Assembly (NCBI GenBank): GCA_026415155.1
Contig: JAOAHQ010000066.1
Location: 1 to 61,867 of the forward strand
DNA: 61,867 nucleotides
Reading direction: 5' to 3'
Source: Rhodocyclaceae bacterium
GTDB taxonomy: Bacteria > Pseudomonadota > Gammaproteobacteria > Burkholderiales > Rhodocyclaceae
Below the pieces are notes generated by a model. It searched no databases and was not told the DNA's origin. It saw nothing but the letters and a program-made list of their open reading frames with translations. Below are positions 18,213 through 26,672 of this stretch, piece after piece (positions within the stretch are counted from its first letter, which is position 1; the number at the start of each line of letters is the position of its first letter). A program made the translations under genes and the position numbers.

Positions 18213-20939
18213 ATGATCGCCAATTTCCTCAAGAAGATTTTCGGCAGCCGTAACGACCGGCTGCTGCGCGAGTATCGCGCCATCGTGGCGCGCATCAACG
18301 CCCTAGAAGCGAAGATGCAGGCGCTCTCCGATGCCGAGCTCGCCGCGCTGACGCCCGCCTTCAAGACGCGGCTTGCGAATGGCGAGCCCTTGGACAGCCT
18401 GCTGCCTGAAGCCTTTGCCGCCGTGCGCGAAGCCTCGCGGCGCGTCTTGGGGATGCGCCACTTCGACGTGCAGCTCATCGGCGGCATCGTGCTGCACCAC
18501 AACAAGATCGCCGAAATGCGCACCGGCGAGGGCAAGACCTTGGTCGCTACGCTGCCGGCCTATCTCAATGCGCTCACCGGGAAGGGCGTGCATGTCGTGA
18601 CGGTGAATGATTACCTTGCAAGCCGCGACGCGGCCTGGATGGGCAAGATTTACAACTTCCTCGGCCTTTCCGTCGGCTGCAACCTGCCGCAGATGGATCA
18701 TGCCGCCAAGCAGGCCGCCTACGCCGCCGACATCACCTACGGCACCAATGGCGAATTCGGCTTTGACTACCTGCGCGACAACATGGTCTATTCGGCGCAG
18801 GAGCGCGTGCAGCGGGGCCTTAACTACGCGATCGTCGATGAGGTCGATTCGATCCTCATCGACGAGGCGAGAACGCCGCTCATCATCTCGGGCCAGGCCG
18901 AGCAGCACACCGATCTTTACATCAAGATGAACGCGGTGCCGCCGCTCCTCGAGAAAGGCGAGGCGGCGAAGAACCAGTTCGAGCAGGATAGCGGCGATTT
19001 CGTCGTCGATCTGAAGGCCCATTCGGTGCTGCTCACCGAGCGCGGGCACGAGAAGGCCGAGCAGATCCTCACCCAGATGGGGCTCTTGCCCGAAGGCAGC
19101 AGCCTTTACGAGCCGGCCAACATCCTCTTGATGCACCACCTCTATGCCGCCTTGCGCGCGCACAACCTTTTTCACCGCGACCAGCACTACGTCGTGCAAA
19201 ACAACGAGGTGATCATCGTCGATGAATTCACCGGCCGCCTGATGCCCGGTCGGCGTTGGTCCGACGGCCTGCATCAGGCGATCGAGGCGAAGGAGGGCGT
19301 GCCGATCCAGTCGGAAAACCAGACGCTCGCCTCGATTACCTTCCAGAACTACTTCCGCATGTACAAGAAGCTTGCCGGCATGACCGGCACGGCGGATACG
19401 GAAGCCTACGAATTCCAGCAGATCTACGGCCTCGAGACGGTGGTCATCCCGACCAACAAGCCGATGATCCGCGAGGACAGGAACGACCAGATCTACCGCA
19501 CGGCCAAGGAAAAATACGCCGCCATCCTCGCCGACATCCAGGATTGCCACCGGCGCGGCCAGCCGGTGCTGGTCGGCACGACCTCGATTGAGAACTCGGA
19601 GCTCTTGTCCAATCTGCTCAAACAAGCCGGCCTGCCACATCAGGTCTTGAATGCCAAGCAGCACGCGCGCGAGGCCGAGATCGTCGCCCAGGCGGGCCGC
19701 CCTGGCATGATCACGATCGCTACCAACATGGCTGGCCGCGGCACCGACATCGTGCTGGGCGGTAACGTCGAAAAACAAATCGAGGCGATCCAGGCCGACG
19801 AGAAGCTTTCACCCGCCGAGAAGGAAGCGAAGATCGCCGCGCTGAGGAGCGAATGGCAGAAGCTCCACGAGCAGGTCATCGCTGCCGGGGGCTTACACAT
19901 CATCGGCTCCGAGCGGCATGAATCGCGCCGCATCGACAACCAGCTGCGCGGCCGCGCCGGCCGCCAGGGCGATCCGGGCTCCTCGCGCTTCTATCTCTCG
20001 CTCGAGGATCCGCTTTTGAAGATCTTCGCCGGCGATCGCTTGAACGCCATCATGGTGCGCCTCAAAATGCCCGAAGGCGAGGCGATCGAGCATCCGCTCG
20101 TCTCCCGCTCGCTCGAATCGGCGCAGCGGAAAGTGGAGCAGCGCAACTTCGATATCCGCAAGCAGCTCCTCGAATACGACGATGTGGCCAACGACCAGCG
20201 CAAGGTCATCTACCAGCAGCGGAACGAACTGCTCGACGCCGCCGATATTTCCGACACGATCGCCGCAATGCGCCAGGGCGTCATCCACGACCTGTTCCGC
20301 GAATACGTGCCAGCCGAGAGCGTCGAGGAGCAGTGGAACCTCGCCGGCCTCGAAGTCGCCTTGCAGGCCGAGCTCTCGCTCAAGCTGCCGATCGTGCAGT
20401 GGGTCAAGGACGATCCGAAGCTCAGCGACGATGAGCTTTTGAAGCGCATCCTCGATGCAGCCGATGCCGCCTATGCCGAAAAAGTGGCGAAGGTGGATCT
20501 TGCCGCCTGGCGCAGCTTCGAGAAGAGCGTCATGCTGCAAAGCCTCGATACGCATTGGCGCGAGCATCTGGCCGCGCTCGACCACCTGCGTCAGGGCATC
20601 CACCTGCGCGGCTATGCGCAAAAGAACCCCAAGCAGGAATACAAGCGCGAGGCCTTCGAGCTCTTCGAAGCGCTCTTAGGCGCCGTGCGCAGTGAAGTGA
20701 CGCGCATCCTCTGCACCGTCGAGATCAGGAGCGAAGCCCAGATCGAGGCGGCCGGCGAGCAGCATCCGCAGCTTGAGAACGTGCAGTACCACCACGCCGA
20801 CTATGAAGAAGCCCTCGCTGCGAGCCAAGAGAAGAAGCCGCAGCCCGAGGTGCGCGCGCTGCCCAAGGTAGGCCGCAACGAGCCCTGCCCCTGCGGTTCG
20901 GGCAAGAAATACAAACACTGTCATGGCAAATTGAGCTGA
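18213..20939 (+). CDS. secA: preprotein translocase ATPase SecA
   Basis: Motor of the Sec export pathway, 908 residues, full length. Walker A MRTGEGKT places the lysine at K108; [33 protein letters not shown] and [19 protein letters not shown] are the helicase motifs. The C-terminal zinc-binding tail for SecB and lipids is intact ([19 protein letters not shown]). mtnA starts two bases after the stop, so the downstream genes may be co-transcribed. Confidence 0.99.
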   Translation: MIANFLKKIFGSRNDRLLREYRAIVARINALEAKMQALSDAELAALTPAFKTRLANGEPLDSLLPEAFAAVREASRRVLGMRHFDVQLIGGIVLHHNKIAEMRTGEGKTLVATLPAYLNALTGKGVHVVTVNDYLASRDAAWMGKIYNFLGLSVGCNLPQMDHAAKQAAYAADITYGTNGEFGFDYLRDNMVYSAQERVQRGLNYAIVDEVDSILIDEARTPLIISGQAEQHTDLYIKMNAVPPLLEKGEAAKNQFEQDSGDFVVDLKAHSVLLTERGHEKAEQILTQMGLLPEGSSLYEPANILLMHHLYAALRAHNLFHRDQHYVVQNNEVIIVDEFTGRLMPGRRWSDGLHQAIEAKEGVPIQSENQTLASITFQNYFRMYKKLAGMTGTADTEAYEFQQIYGLETVVIPTNKPMIREDRNDQIYRTAKEKYAAILADIQDCHRRGQPVLVGTTSIENSELLSNLLKQAGLPHQVLNAKQHAREAEIVAQAGRPGMITIATNMAGRGTDIVLGGNVEKQIEAIQADEKLSPAEKEAKIAALRSEWQKLHEQVIAAGGLHIIGSERHESRRIDNQLRGRAGRQGDPGSSRFYLSLEDPLLKIFAGDRLNAIMVRLKMPEGEAIEHPLVSRSLESAQRKVEQRNFDIRKQLLEYDDVANDQRKVIYQQRNELLDAADISDTIAAMRQGVIHDLFREYVPAESVEEQWNLAGLEVALQAELSLKLPIVQWVKDDPKLSDDELLKRILDAADAAYAEKVAKVDLAAWRSFEKSVMLQSLDTHWREHLAALDHLRQGIHLRGYAQKNPKQEYKREAFELFEALLGAVRSEVTRILCTVEIRSEAQIEAAGEQHPQLENVQYHHADYEEALAASQEKKPQPEVRALPKVGRNEPCPCGSGKKYKHCHGKLS

Positions 20940-20941
20940 CG

Positions 20942-21922
20942 ATGCTAGCGACGATCGCCGAGGAGGGTGACGCTGTCGTCATCCTCGACCAGACAAAGCT
21001 GCCCCATGAGACGGCCTTCGTCCGCTTGACGACGCTCGCCGAGGCCGCGCACGCGATCCGCACCATGCAGGTGCGCGGCGCGCCGCTCATCGGCGCCACG
21101 GCGGCTTATGGCGTCGCGTTGGGACTGGCCGAGGGCCGGCCGCTCGACGAGATTCTCGCCACGCTCGCCACTACGCGGCCGACGGCCGTGAATCTCCACT
21201 GGGCGCTCGCGCGCATGCGCAAGGCGCTCGAAAACTCGGCGCCAGAAAGACGGCCGCAAGCAGCCTGGCAAGAAGCCCGCGCCATCGCCCGCGAAGACGC
21301 CGAGGCCAACGCCGCCATCGGCCGGTATGGGCTGCCGATTCTTCAGGCCATCGCCGCGCGCAAGGGGCGCGTGGAAATCATGACCCACTGCAACGCCGGC
21401 CGGCTCGCCACGGTTGCCCACGGCACGGCGCTCGCCCCCATCTATGCGGCGCACGAGGCGGGGCTGGCCGTGCATGTCTGGGTCTCGGAGACCCGGCCGC
21501 GCTGCCAGGGGCTGCTCACCGCCTGGGAGCTCAAAGCAGCCGGCGTGCCGCACACGCTGATCGCCGACAACGCGGCGGGCCTGTTGATGATGCAGGGCAA
21601 GGTCGATGGCGTGATCGTCGGCGCCGACCGCATCGCCGCCAATGGCGATACCGCCAACAAGGTCGGCACCTACTTGAAGGCGCTTGCCGCGCAGGCGCAT
21701 GGGCTGCCGTTTTACGTCGCGGCGCCCGTTTCCACCATCGACTTCGCCTGCCCCGACGGCGCCGCGATTCCGATTGAAGAGCGCGCGGCGGAAGAACTCG
21801 GCGCGGGCGACGTGCCCGTCGCCAACCCGGCCTTCGACATCACGCCGGCGGGCCTGATTGCCGGCATCATCACCGAGCGCGGTATCATTGCGGCAAACGA
21901 TCTGGCGCGGGTAACACCATGA
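20942..21922 (+). CDS. mtnA: S-methyl-5-thioribose-1-phosphate isomerase
   Basis: Aldose-ketose isomerase converting methylthioribose-1-P to methylthioribulose-1-P, 326 residues. Signature blocks: MQVRGAPLIGATAAYG, MTHCNAGRLATVAHGTALAPIY with the catalytic cysteine, GADRIAANGDTANKVGTY with the catalytic aspartate, and FDITPAGLIAGIITERG. It lies two bases after secA, and its stop overlaps the next gene (ATGA). The class II aldolase three genes on suggests use in a DHAP-shunt type salvage of methylthioadenosine or 5'-deoxyadenosine; that link is inferred. Confidence 0.93.
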   Translation: MLATIAEEGDAVVILDQTKLPHETAFVRLTTLAEAAHAIRTMQVRGAPLIGATAAYGVALGLAEGRPLDEILATLATTRPTAVNLHWALARMRKALENSAPERRPQAAWQEARAIAREDAEANAAIGRYGLPILQAIAARKGRVEIMTHCNAGRLATVAHGTALAPIYAAHEAGLAVHVWVSETRPRCQGLLTAWELKAAGVPHTLIADNAAGLLMMQGKVDGVIVGADRIAANGDTANKVGTYLKALAAQAHGLPFYVAAPVSTIDFACPDGAAIPIEERAAEELGAGDVPVANPAFDITPAGLIAGIITERGIIAANDLARVTP

Positions 21923-22152
21923 GAGTCGTGGGCAAACGGCAACAATATGACATCGTGTCCGACGCTTCGGCCGCGAAGCTCGTCGCAGGGGCACGCTGGA
22001 ACGATGCCATGAACAAGGCGTTCGGCACCGGTCAGCCGGGCGTTTTCCGGTGCGGCGTCTATCGCTACCGTTCGCATGAAGAAGCCGATGCCGCCTGGTT
22101 CGAGGCCGTCGTCCGGCGCATGGCGACGATCGCCGCACAGCGAAATGGCTGA
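21919..22152 (+). CDS. hypothetical protein upstream of a nucleotidyltransferase
   Basis: 77 residues, no domain recognised. It has a basic N-terminus and a central GVFRCGVYRYRSHEEAD segment, then a helical end. It overlaps mtnA by four bases and the nucleotidyltransferase by eight, so the two appear to be a coupled pair inserted between mtnA and the aldolase. By arrangement it could be an antitoxin or partner subunit. Confidence 0.65.
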   Translation: MRVVGKRQQYDIVSDASAAKLVAGARWNDAMNKAFGTGQPGVFRCGVYRYRSHEEADAAWFEAVVRRMATIAAQRNG

Positions 22153-22645
22153 AGACAAGGAAGCCCGCCCTGCCACGTTCGACGACCTCCTGAAGGTGGT
22201 GCGCGCCCTGAATGCCGAAGGCGCCGAATATCTGCTGGTGGGCGGTTATGCGCTTTTCGCCCATGGGTATGTCCGCGCCACAACCGATATCGATATCCTC
22301 GTGCCGCCGACGACCGCCAGCGCAGAGCGGGTCATTCGCGCGCTGCTGGTCTTGCCCGAGAGGGTCGCGAAAGATATCGATCCCGTGTGGTTTGCCGAGG
22401 GCAATACGATCCGCGTCGCTGACGAGTTCGTGGTCGACGTCATGTTCAACGCCTGCGGCGAAACCTATGAAAGCCTGTTGCCGCATGCCCAGACCATCGT
22501 TCTCGACGATGGCACGCCGGTCAGAACCGTCGACCTCGAAGGACTTCTGAAAACGAAGCGCACCGTTCGCGACAAGGACAGGATCGACCGCCTCGCCCTC
22601 GAGCGCGCCCTTGCCGAGCAGAAAAAACGAGAGCAGCATGGTTGA
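22145..22645 (+). CDS. nucleotidyltransferase-fold protein (AbiEii/MNT-like)
   Basis: 166 residues. The pol-beta nucleotidyltransferase signature is VGGYALFAHG followed by ATTDIDILV, with the DxD metal pair, and later VVDVMF. This resembles the AbiEii and MNT groups, which modify RNA or partner proteins in toxin-antitoxin and phage-defence systems. It overlaps both the small upstream gene and the downstream aldolase by eight bases. Function is uncertain; it could also be a metabolic nucleotidyltransferase. Confidence 0.8.
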   Translation: MAEDKEARPATFDDLLKVVRALNAEGAEYLLVGGYALFAHGYVRATTDIDILVPPTTASAERVIRALLVLPERVAKDIDPVWFAEGNTIRVADEFVVDVMFNACGETYESLLPHAQTIVLDDGTPVRTVDLEGLLKTKRTVRDKDRIDRLALERALAEQKKREQHG

Positions 22646-23282
22646 ACCCGTCGATCCAGCTCTGGCAAGCGAGCTCCTCGCCGCCGCGCGCGCCATGAAC
22701 GCCGCCGGCATCAACCGCGGCGCGGCGGGCAACGTCAGCGCGCGCTGCGCGGGGGGCTTTCTCATCACGCCGACCGGCATGGCCTACGACGAGTGCACGC
22801 CGGAAGACATCGTGAAAGTCGGCGCCGACGGGACAGCCCTGGGGCGGCGCAAACCCTCTTCGGAGTGGCGTTTCCACCGCGACATCTATGCCGCGCGGCC
22901 CGAGGCGGGAGCAATCCTCCATGCGCATTCGCCCTTCGCGACGGCGCTTGCCTGCCAGGAAATCGAAATTCCGCCCTTCCACTACATGATCGCCCGCTTT
23001 GGCGGCGAGACGATCCGCTGCGCCGCCTACGCGACCTTCGGCACGCAGGAGCTTTCGGATGCGATCCTCATCGCCTTGCAAGACCGCCGTGCCTGCCTCA
23101 TGGCGCACCACGGCATGGCCGTCTTTGGCGCGCATCTTAAGGAGGCGCTTGCGCTTGCCATCGAATTCGAGGCGCTCTGTGAGCAATACTGGCGGGTGTT
23201 GCAGCTCGGCAAGCCGAAGCTTTTGCCGGCCGACGAAATGGCGCGCGTGCTCGAGAAGTTCAAAAATTACGGCAAGCAATGA
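22638..23282 (+). CDS. class II aldolase (FucA/Ald2-like)
   Basis: 214 residues. Family blocks: RGAAGNVSARCAGGFLITPTGM, RKPSSEWRFHRDIY, AGAILHAHSPFATALAC with the HxH zinc pair, and LMAHHGMAVFG with the third histidine. These are features of fuculose-phosphate-type zinc aldolases rather than the MtnB dehydratase, though the two are hard to separate by eye. Being coupled to mtnA, it may cleave methylthioribulose-1-P to DHAP and an aldehyde. Residues KVGADGTA come from a copy of the dispersed repeat, at a position that is a variable turn in relatives. Confidence 0.88.
   Translation: MVEPVDPALASELLAAARAMNAAGINRGAAGNVSARCAGGFLITPTGMAYDECTPEDIVKVGADGTALGRRKPSSEWRFHRDIYAARPEAGAILHAHSPFATALACQEIEIPPFHYMIARFGGETIRCAAYATFGTQELSDAILIALQDRRACLMAHHGMAVFGAHLKEALALAIEFEALCEQYWRVLQLGKPKLLPADEMARVLEKFKNYGKQ
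22818..22837 (+). repeat. dispersed repeat, copy 4 (inside the aldolase gene)
   Basis: GTCGGCGCCGACGGGACAGC preceded by GAAA; two mismatches from the consensus. Read as VGADGTA. It could be partly native, since relatives have DGxxx here. Confidence 0.55.
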
Positions 23283-23300
23283 GCGGCGCGCGCCTGGCCT

Positions 23301-24038
23301 TCAGGTGCGCCGGTCGGAAAGGAGCTTTTTGAGCCCATCGACATCAAGGATCTGGATGTGCTTCTGATGCACCTTGATGAGCCCCTCGTCCTGAAAGCGT
23401 GAGAAGGCGCGGCTTACCGTCTCGAGTTTGAGCCCCAAGTAGGAGCCGATTTCGTTCCTCGTCATGCGCAGGTTGAATTCAGTTGGCGAATAGCCGCGCG
23501 CTAAGAAGCGCTGCGAGAGATTGAGCAAGAAGGCTGCGAGCCGCTCCTCGGCGCGCATGATGCCAAGCAGCATCATGACGCCGTGATCGCGGACGATCTC
23601 GCGGCTCATCACCTTGTGGAAGTGGTGCTGCAAGGCGCCGATTTCGCGCGAATAATCCTCGAGTTCGGCAAACGGGATCACGCAGACTTCGCTGTCCTCG
23701 AGCGCGATGGCGTTACAGGTGTGCTTTTCGGTGCTGATGCCATCGAGCCCCAGGATCTCGCCGGCCATCTGAAAGCCGGTGACCTGCTCGCGGCCGTCCT
23801 CGAGCAGCACGTCGGTCTTGAAAAAGCCCGTCTTGATCGCATAGATCGATTCGAAGGCATCGCCGCAGCGATAAAGATGCTGGCCGCGCAGCACGCGGCG
23901 CCGCACATGCACCAGCTGGTCGAGCTGATCGAGTTCGGCGGGGGATAGCCCCATCGGCAGACAGAGCTCACGCAGATTGCATTGCGAGCAGGCTTCGCGG
24001 AGCGAGGGTAGCGTCAGCGGCGCGGCTTGGGCGTGCAT
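23301..24038 (-). CDS. fnr: FNR-type oxygen-sensing regulator
   Basis: 245 residues. The four [4Fe-4S] ligands expected of FNR are C17, C20, C26 (CSQCNLRELC) and C108 (KHTCNA). A cyclic-nucleotide-binding-like core and a C-terminal HTH with LETVSRAFSRFQDEGLI follow; the E-x-x-S-R recognition pattern reads TTGAT half-sites. It activates or represses genes under low oxygen. Start placed at MHAQAAPL. Divergent from hemN, with one FNR box between them. Confidence 0.95.
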   Translation of the reverse strand: MHAQAAPLTLPSLREACSQCNLRELCLPMGLSPAELDQLDQLVHVRRRVLRGQHLYRCGDAFESIYAIKTGFFKTDVLLEDGREQVTGFQMAGEILGLDGISTEKHTCNAIALEDSEVCVIPFAELEDYSREIGALQHHFHKVMSREIVRDHGVMMLLGIMRAEERLAAFLLNLSQRFLARGYSPTEFNLRMTRNEIGSYLGLKLETVSRAFSRFQDEGLIKVHQKHIQILDVDGLKKLLSDRRT

Positions 24039-24067
24039 GGCTCGATCAGGCGGCAAACTCAGGAGCT

Positions 24068-24081
24068 TTGATCTGCGTCAA
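24068..24081. promoter_or_regulatory. FNR box between fnr and hemN
   Basis: TTGATCTGCGTCAA matches TTGAT-N4-ATCAA with one change. It sits 30 bases from the fnr start and about 90 before hemN, fitting control of both. Confidence 0.7.
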
Positions 24082-24169
24082 CGTGAACTGCCGGCGCTTG
24101 CTGCATCCTGTCAGCCCTCTTCGAGGGCGCCTGTCGCCGTCATTTCCGATCCGCCTCGTCGTCATCGTC

Positions 24170-25561
24170 GTGAGTCATTACCAAGAGCTGATTTTCGATC
24201 CGCAGATCATTCGTCGTTTCGACGTCTCGGGGCCGCGTTATACCTCTTATCCGACGGCGGACCGCTTCGTCGAAGCCTTCGACGCGGCCGCATATCGTTC
24301 TTGGCTTGCAAGGCGCACGATCGGCGGGATCGGCCGGGCGCTCTCATTATACTTTCACATCCCTTTCTGTAACACGATCTGCTACTACTGCGCCTGCAAC
24401 AAGATCATCACCAAGGACCATGGGCGCTCGGCGAAATATCTCAAGTATCTCGGCAAGGAGCTCGCGCTTCAGTCTGCGGCGCTCGATGGGCCGCACGACG
24501 TGATCCAGCTCCACTGGGGCGGCGGCACGCCGACTTTCCTCTCCCACGACGAGATGCGCCGCCTCATGGAAATGATGCAGAAGCATTTCCGCCTGCTGCC
24601 CGAAGGCGAATACTCGATCGAGGTCGATCCGCGCAAGGTCGATCGCGAGACGGTGAAGCTCTTGGCCGAATTGGGCTTTAACCGCATGAGCGTCGGCGTG
24701 CAGGATTTCGATCCGCGCGTGCAGGCGGCCGTCAATCGCATCCAGAGCATCGAGGAGACGCGAATCGTCATCGAGGCGGCGCGCGAGTTCGGCTTCAAGG
24801 GCATTTCGGTCGATCTCATCTACGGCCTGCCCAAGCAAAACGTCATCAGCTTCAACCATACGCTCGACGAGATCATCAAGCTCTCGCCGGATCGGCTCTC
24901 GATCTACAACTACGCCCACTTGCCCAATCTCGCCAAGCCGCAGCGGCGTATTCATGAATCCGACCTGCCGAGCCCTGAAGCCAAGCTGCAGATCCTGCAG
25001 CTCGCGATCCGGCGGCTCACCGATGCAGGCTACGTCTTCATCGGCATGGATCACTTCGCCAAGCCCGACGATGAGCTTGCCATCGCGCAGCGCCAGGGGC
25101 GCCTGCATCGCAATTTCCAGGGCTATTCGACCCATGCCGAGGCCGATCTCCTCGCCTTCGGCGTCTCGGCGATCAGCAAGGTCGGGCCGACCTATGCCCA
25201 AAACTATCGCACGCTCGACGAGTATTACGATGCGCTCGACCGTGGCGAGCTGCCAGTGATGCGCGGTATCGAGCTAACAGCCGACGATTTGCTGCGCCGC
25301 GCGATCATCCAGGCCCTGATGTGCCATTTCGAGCTGTCGATCGAGTCGATCGAAATCGCCCATCTCATCGACTTCGCCTCCTATTTCGCGCCGGAACTTG
25401 CCGATTTGCGCGAGATGGAGGCGGCGGGGCTCGTTTCCATCGACGATGAATGGATCACCGTCGAGCCAAAAGGGCGCCTGCTCGTGCGCGTCATCGCGAT
25501 GGTGTTCGACAAATATCTGCGCGCCGACCGCGAGCGCGTGCGTTATTCGAAAGTCATCTAG
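24170..25561 (+). CDS. hemN: oxygen-independent coproporphyrinogen III oxidase
   Basis: Radical SAM enzyme of anaerobic haem synthesis, 463 residues from a GTG start chosen by similarity (SHYQELIFDPQIIRRFDVSGPRYTSYPT). Cluster cysteines are C67, C71 and C74 in IPFCNTICYYC, followed by the HemN-specific ACNKI. QLHWGGGTPTFL and EVDPRKVDRETV are also typical of true HemN rather than HemW. Under the shared FNR box. A repeat copy lies six bases after its stop. Confidence 0.96.
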   Translation: MSHYQELIFDPQIIRRFDVSGPRYTSYPTADRFVEAFDAAAYRSWLARRTIGGIGRALSLYFHIPFCNTICYYCACNKIITKDHGRSAKYLKYLGKELALQSAALDGPHDVIQLHWGGGTPTFLSHDEMRRLMEMMQKHFRLLPEGEYSIEVDPRKVDRETVKLLAELGFNRMSVGVQDFDPRVQAAVNRIQSIEETRIVIEAAREFGFKGISVDLIYGLPKQNVISFNHTLDEIIKLSPDRLSIYNYAHLPNLAKPQRRIHESDLPSPEAKLQILQLAIRRLTDAGYVFIGMDHFAKPDDELAIAQRQGRLHRNFQGYSTHAEADLLAFGVSAISKVGPTYAQNYRTLDEYYDALDRGELPVMRGIELTADDLLRRAIIQALMCHFELSIESIEIAHLIDFASYFAPELADLREMEAAGLVSIDDEWITVEPKGRLLVRVIAMVFDKYLRADRERVRYSKVI

Positions 25562-25566
25562 CAACA

Positions 25567-25586
25567 ATCGGCGCCGACAAGACGGT
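25567..25586 (+). repeat. dispersed repeat, copy 5 (hemN-SafE junction)
   Basis: ATCGGCGCCGACAAGACGGT, two mismatches from consensus. Its last two bases are the first two of a GTG that can start the next gene. Confidence 0.65.
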
Positions 25587-26265
25587 GCCCCCTTCCCGAT
25601 TGCCTGACAACAGCTTTTTCGCCCTGTTCGTCGTCGGCCTCCTGGGCGCGGGCCATTGCGCCGGCATGTGCGGCGGCATCGTCGGCGCGCTCTCGCTCCA
25701 AGCCCCCCGGCAGGGCGGCGCCGCGCTTGCCGTGCATCTTGCCTACCACGCGGGCCGCATCGCGAGCTACGCCCTCGCGGGCCTCCTGGCCGGCGGGTTC
25801 GGCCAAGCCGTGGCGAATCTTTGGGCGCTGCAGCAGGGGCTTTATCTCTTCGCGAGCCTCATGCTCGCCGCCATGGGCCTGTATCTCCTCGGCCTGACGC
25901 AGACGCTCGCCTGGCTCGAGCGAGGCGGGCAGCGTCTCTGGCAGCGCCTGCAGCCGCTCACAGGCCGCTTCCTGCCAGTGCAAGGGCCCGCCCAGGCGCT
26001 GCCCTTGGGCCTCCTGTGGGGCTGGCTGCCCTGCGGGCTCGTCTATAGCGCCCTCACGACGGCGCTCGCCGCCGGCTCGGCGCTCAAGGGGGCGCTCTCG
26101 ATGCTCGCCTTTGGTCTCGGCACCTTGCCGAATCTGCTGCTCGCAGGCTTACTTTTCACGCGCTTTAGGCGCTTTGCGCAAGCTGCCGCCACGCGCGTCG
26201 TTTCGGGACTCTTGGTGCTCGGCTATGGCCTCTACGGGCTTTACAATATCGTCCGATCCTTATAA
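25585..26265 (+). CDS. SafE/DsbD_2-type membrane protein
   Basis: About 226 residues, roughly six membrane helices. Family marks are GLLGAGHCAGMCGGIVGAL near the start and GLLWGWLPCGLVYSALTTAL after the midpoint, the paired cysteine helices of the TauE/SafE (DsbD_2) group. Such proteins recur in cbb3 oxidase assembly clusters near ccoGHIS, hemN and fnr and are thought to move metal or reductant. No ATG is available; GTG at 25585 or TTG at 25600 are the candidates. The GTG arises from a one-base change in the dispersed repeat. Confidence 0.85.
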   Translation: MPPSRLPDNSFFALFVVGLLGAGHCAGMCGGIVGALSLQAPRQGGAALAVHLAYHAGRIASYALAGLLAGGFGQAVANLWALQQGLYLFASLMLAAMGLYLLGLTQTLAWLERGGQRLWQRLQPLTGRFLPVQGPAQALPLGLLWGWLPCGLVYSALTTALAAGSALKGALSMLAFGLGTLPNLLLAGLLFTRFRRFAQAAATRVVSGLLVLGYGLYGLYNIVRSL

Positions 26266-26291
26266 ACCCCCACCTCACGGAGAGCACGAAA

Positions 26292-26672
26292 ATGGCCCTA
26301 ACCCCCCACGACCTCGTCGTCGAAGCCAAAGCGCAGATCAAGGAAGTGACGCCAGCCGAGGCGCAAGCCATGCTCGGCAAGCGCGTCATCATCGACGTGC
26401 GCGAATACGACGAATATGCCGCCGGCCACCTGCCGGGCGCGATCAACATCCCGCGCGGCATCCTCGAATTCAAGATCGGCATGGTGCCCGAGTGCGCCAA
26501 CAAAGACGGCGCCTTTTTGCTCTACTGCCGCACGAGCGGCCGCGCCGCGCTCTCGGCGGTGCAGCTCGCCAAGATCGGCTACACCAACGTCGTCTCGCTC
26601 GCCGGCGGCTATGAAGCCTGGAGCAACGAGAACCGGCCGATCGAGAAGCCCGAGCCGATCAACTTTGAATAA
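26292..26672 (+). CDS. rhodanese-domain protein
   Basis: 126-residue single-domain sulfurtransferase. [24 protein letters not shown] and the active-site loop [12 protein letters not shown] with its cysteine are clear. An extra N-terminal helix precedes the domain, and no signal peptide is seen, so it is cytoplasmic. CGGAGAG upstream serves as ribosome binding site. The copA start codon lies within its last codons, so it is coupled to copper export; rhodaneses can supply or handle sulfur bound to Cu(I), but that role here is inference. Confidence 0.9.
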   Translation: MALTPHDLVVEAKAQIKEVTPAEAQAMLGKRVIIDVREYDEYAAGHLPGAINIPRGILEFKIGMVPECANKDGAFLLYCRTSGRAALSAVQLAKIGYTNVVSLAGGYEAWSNENRPIEKPEPINFE

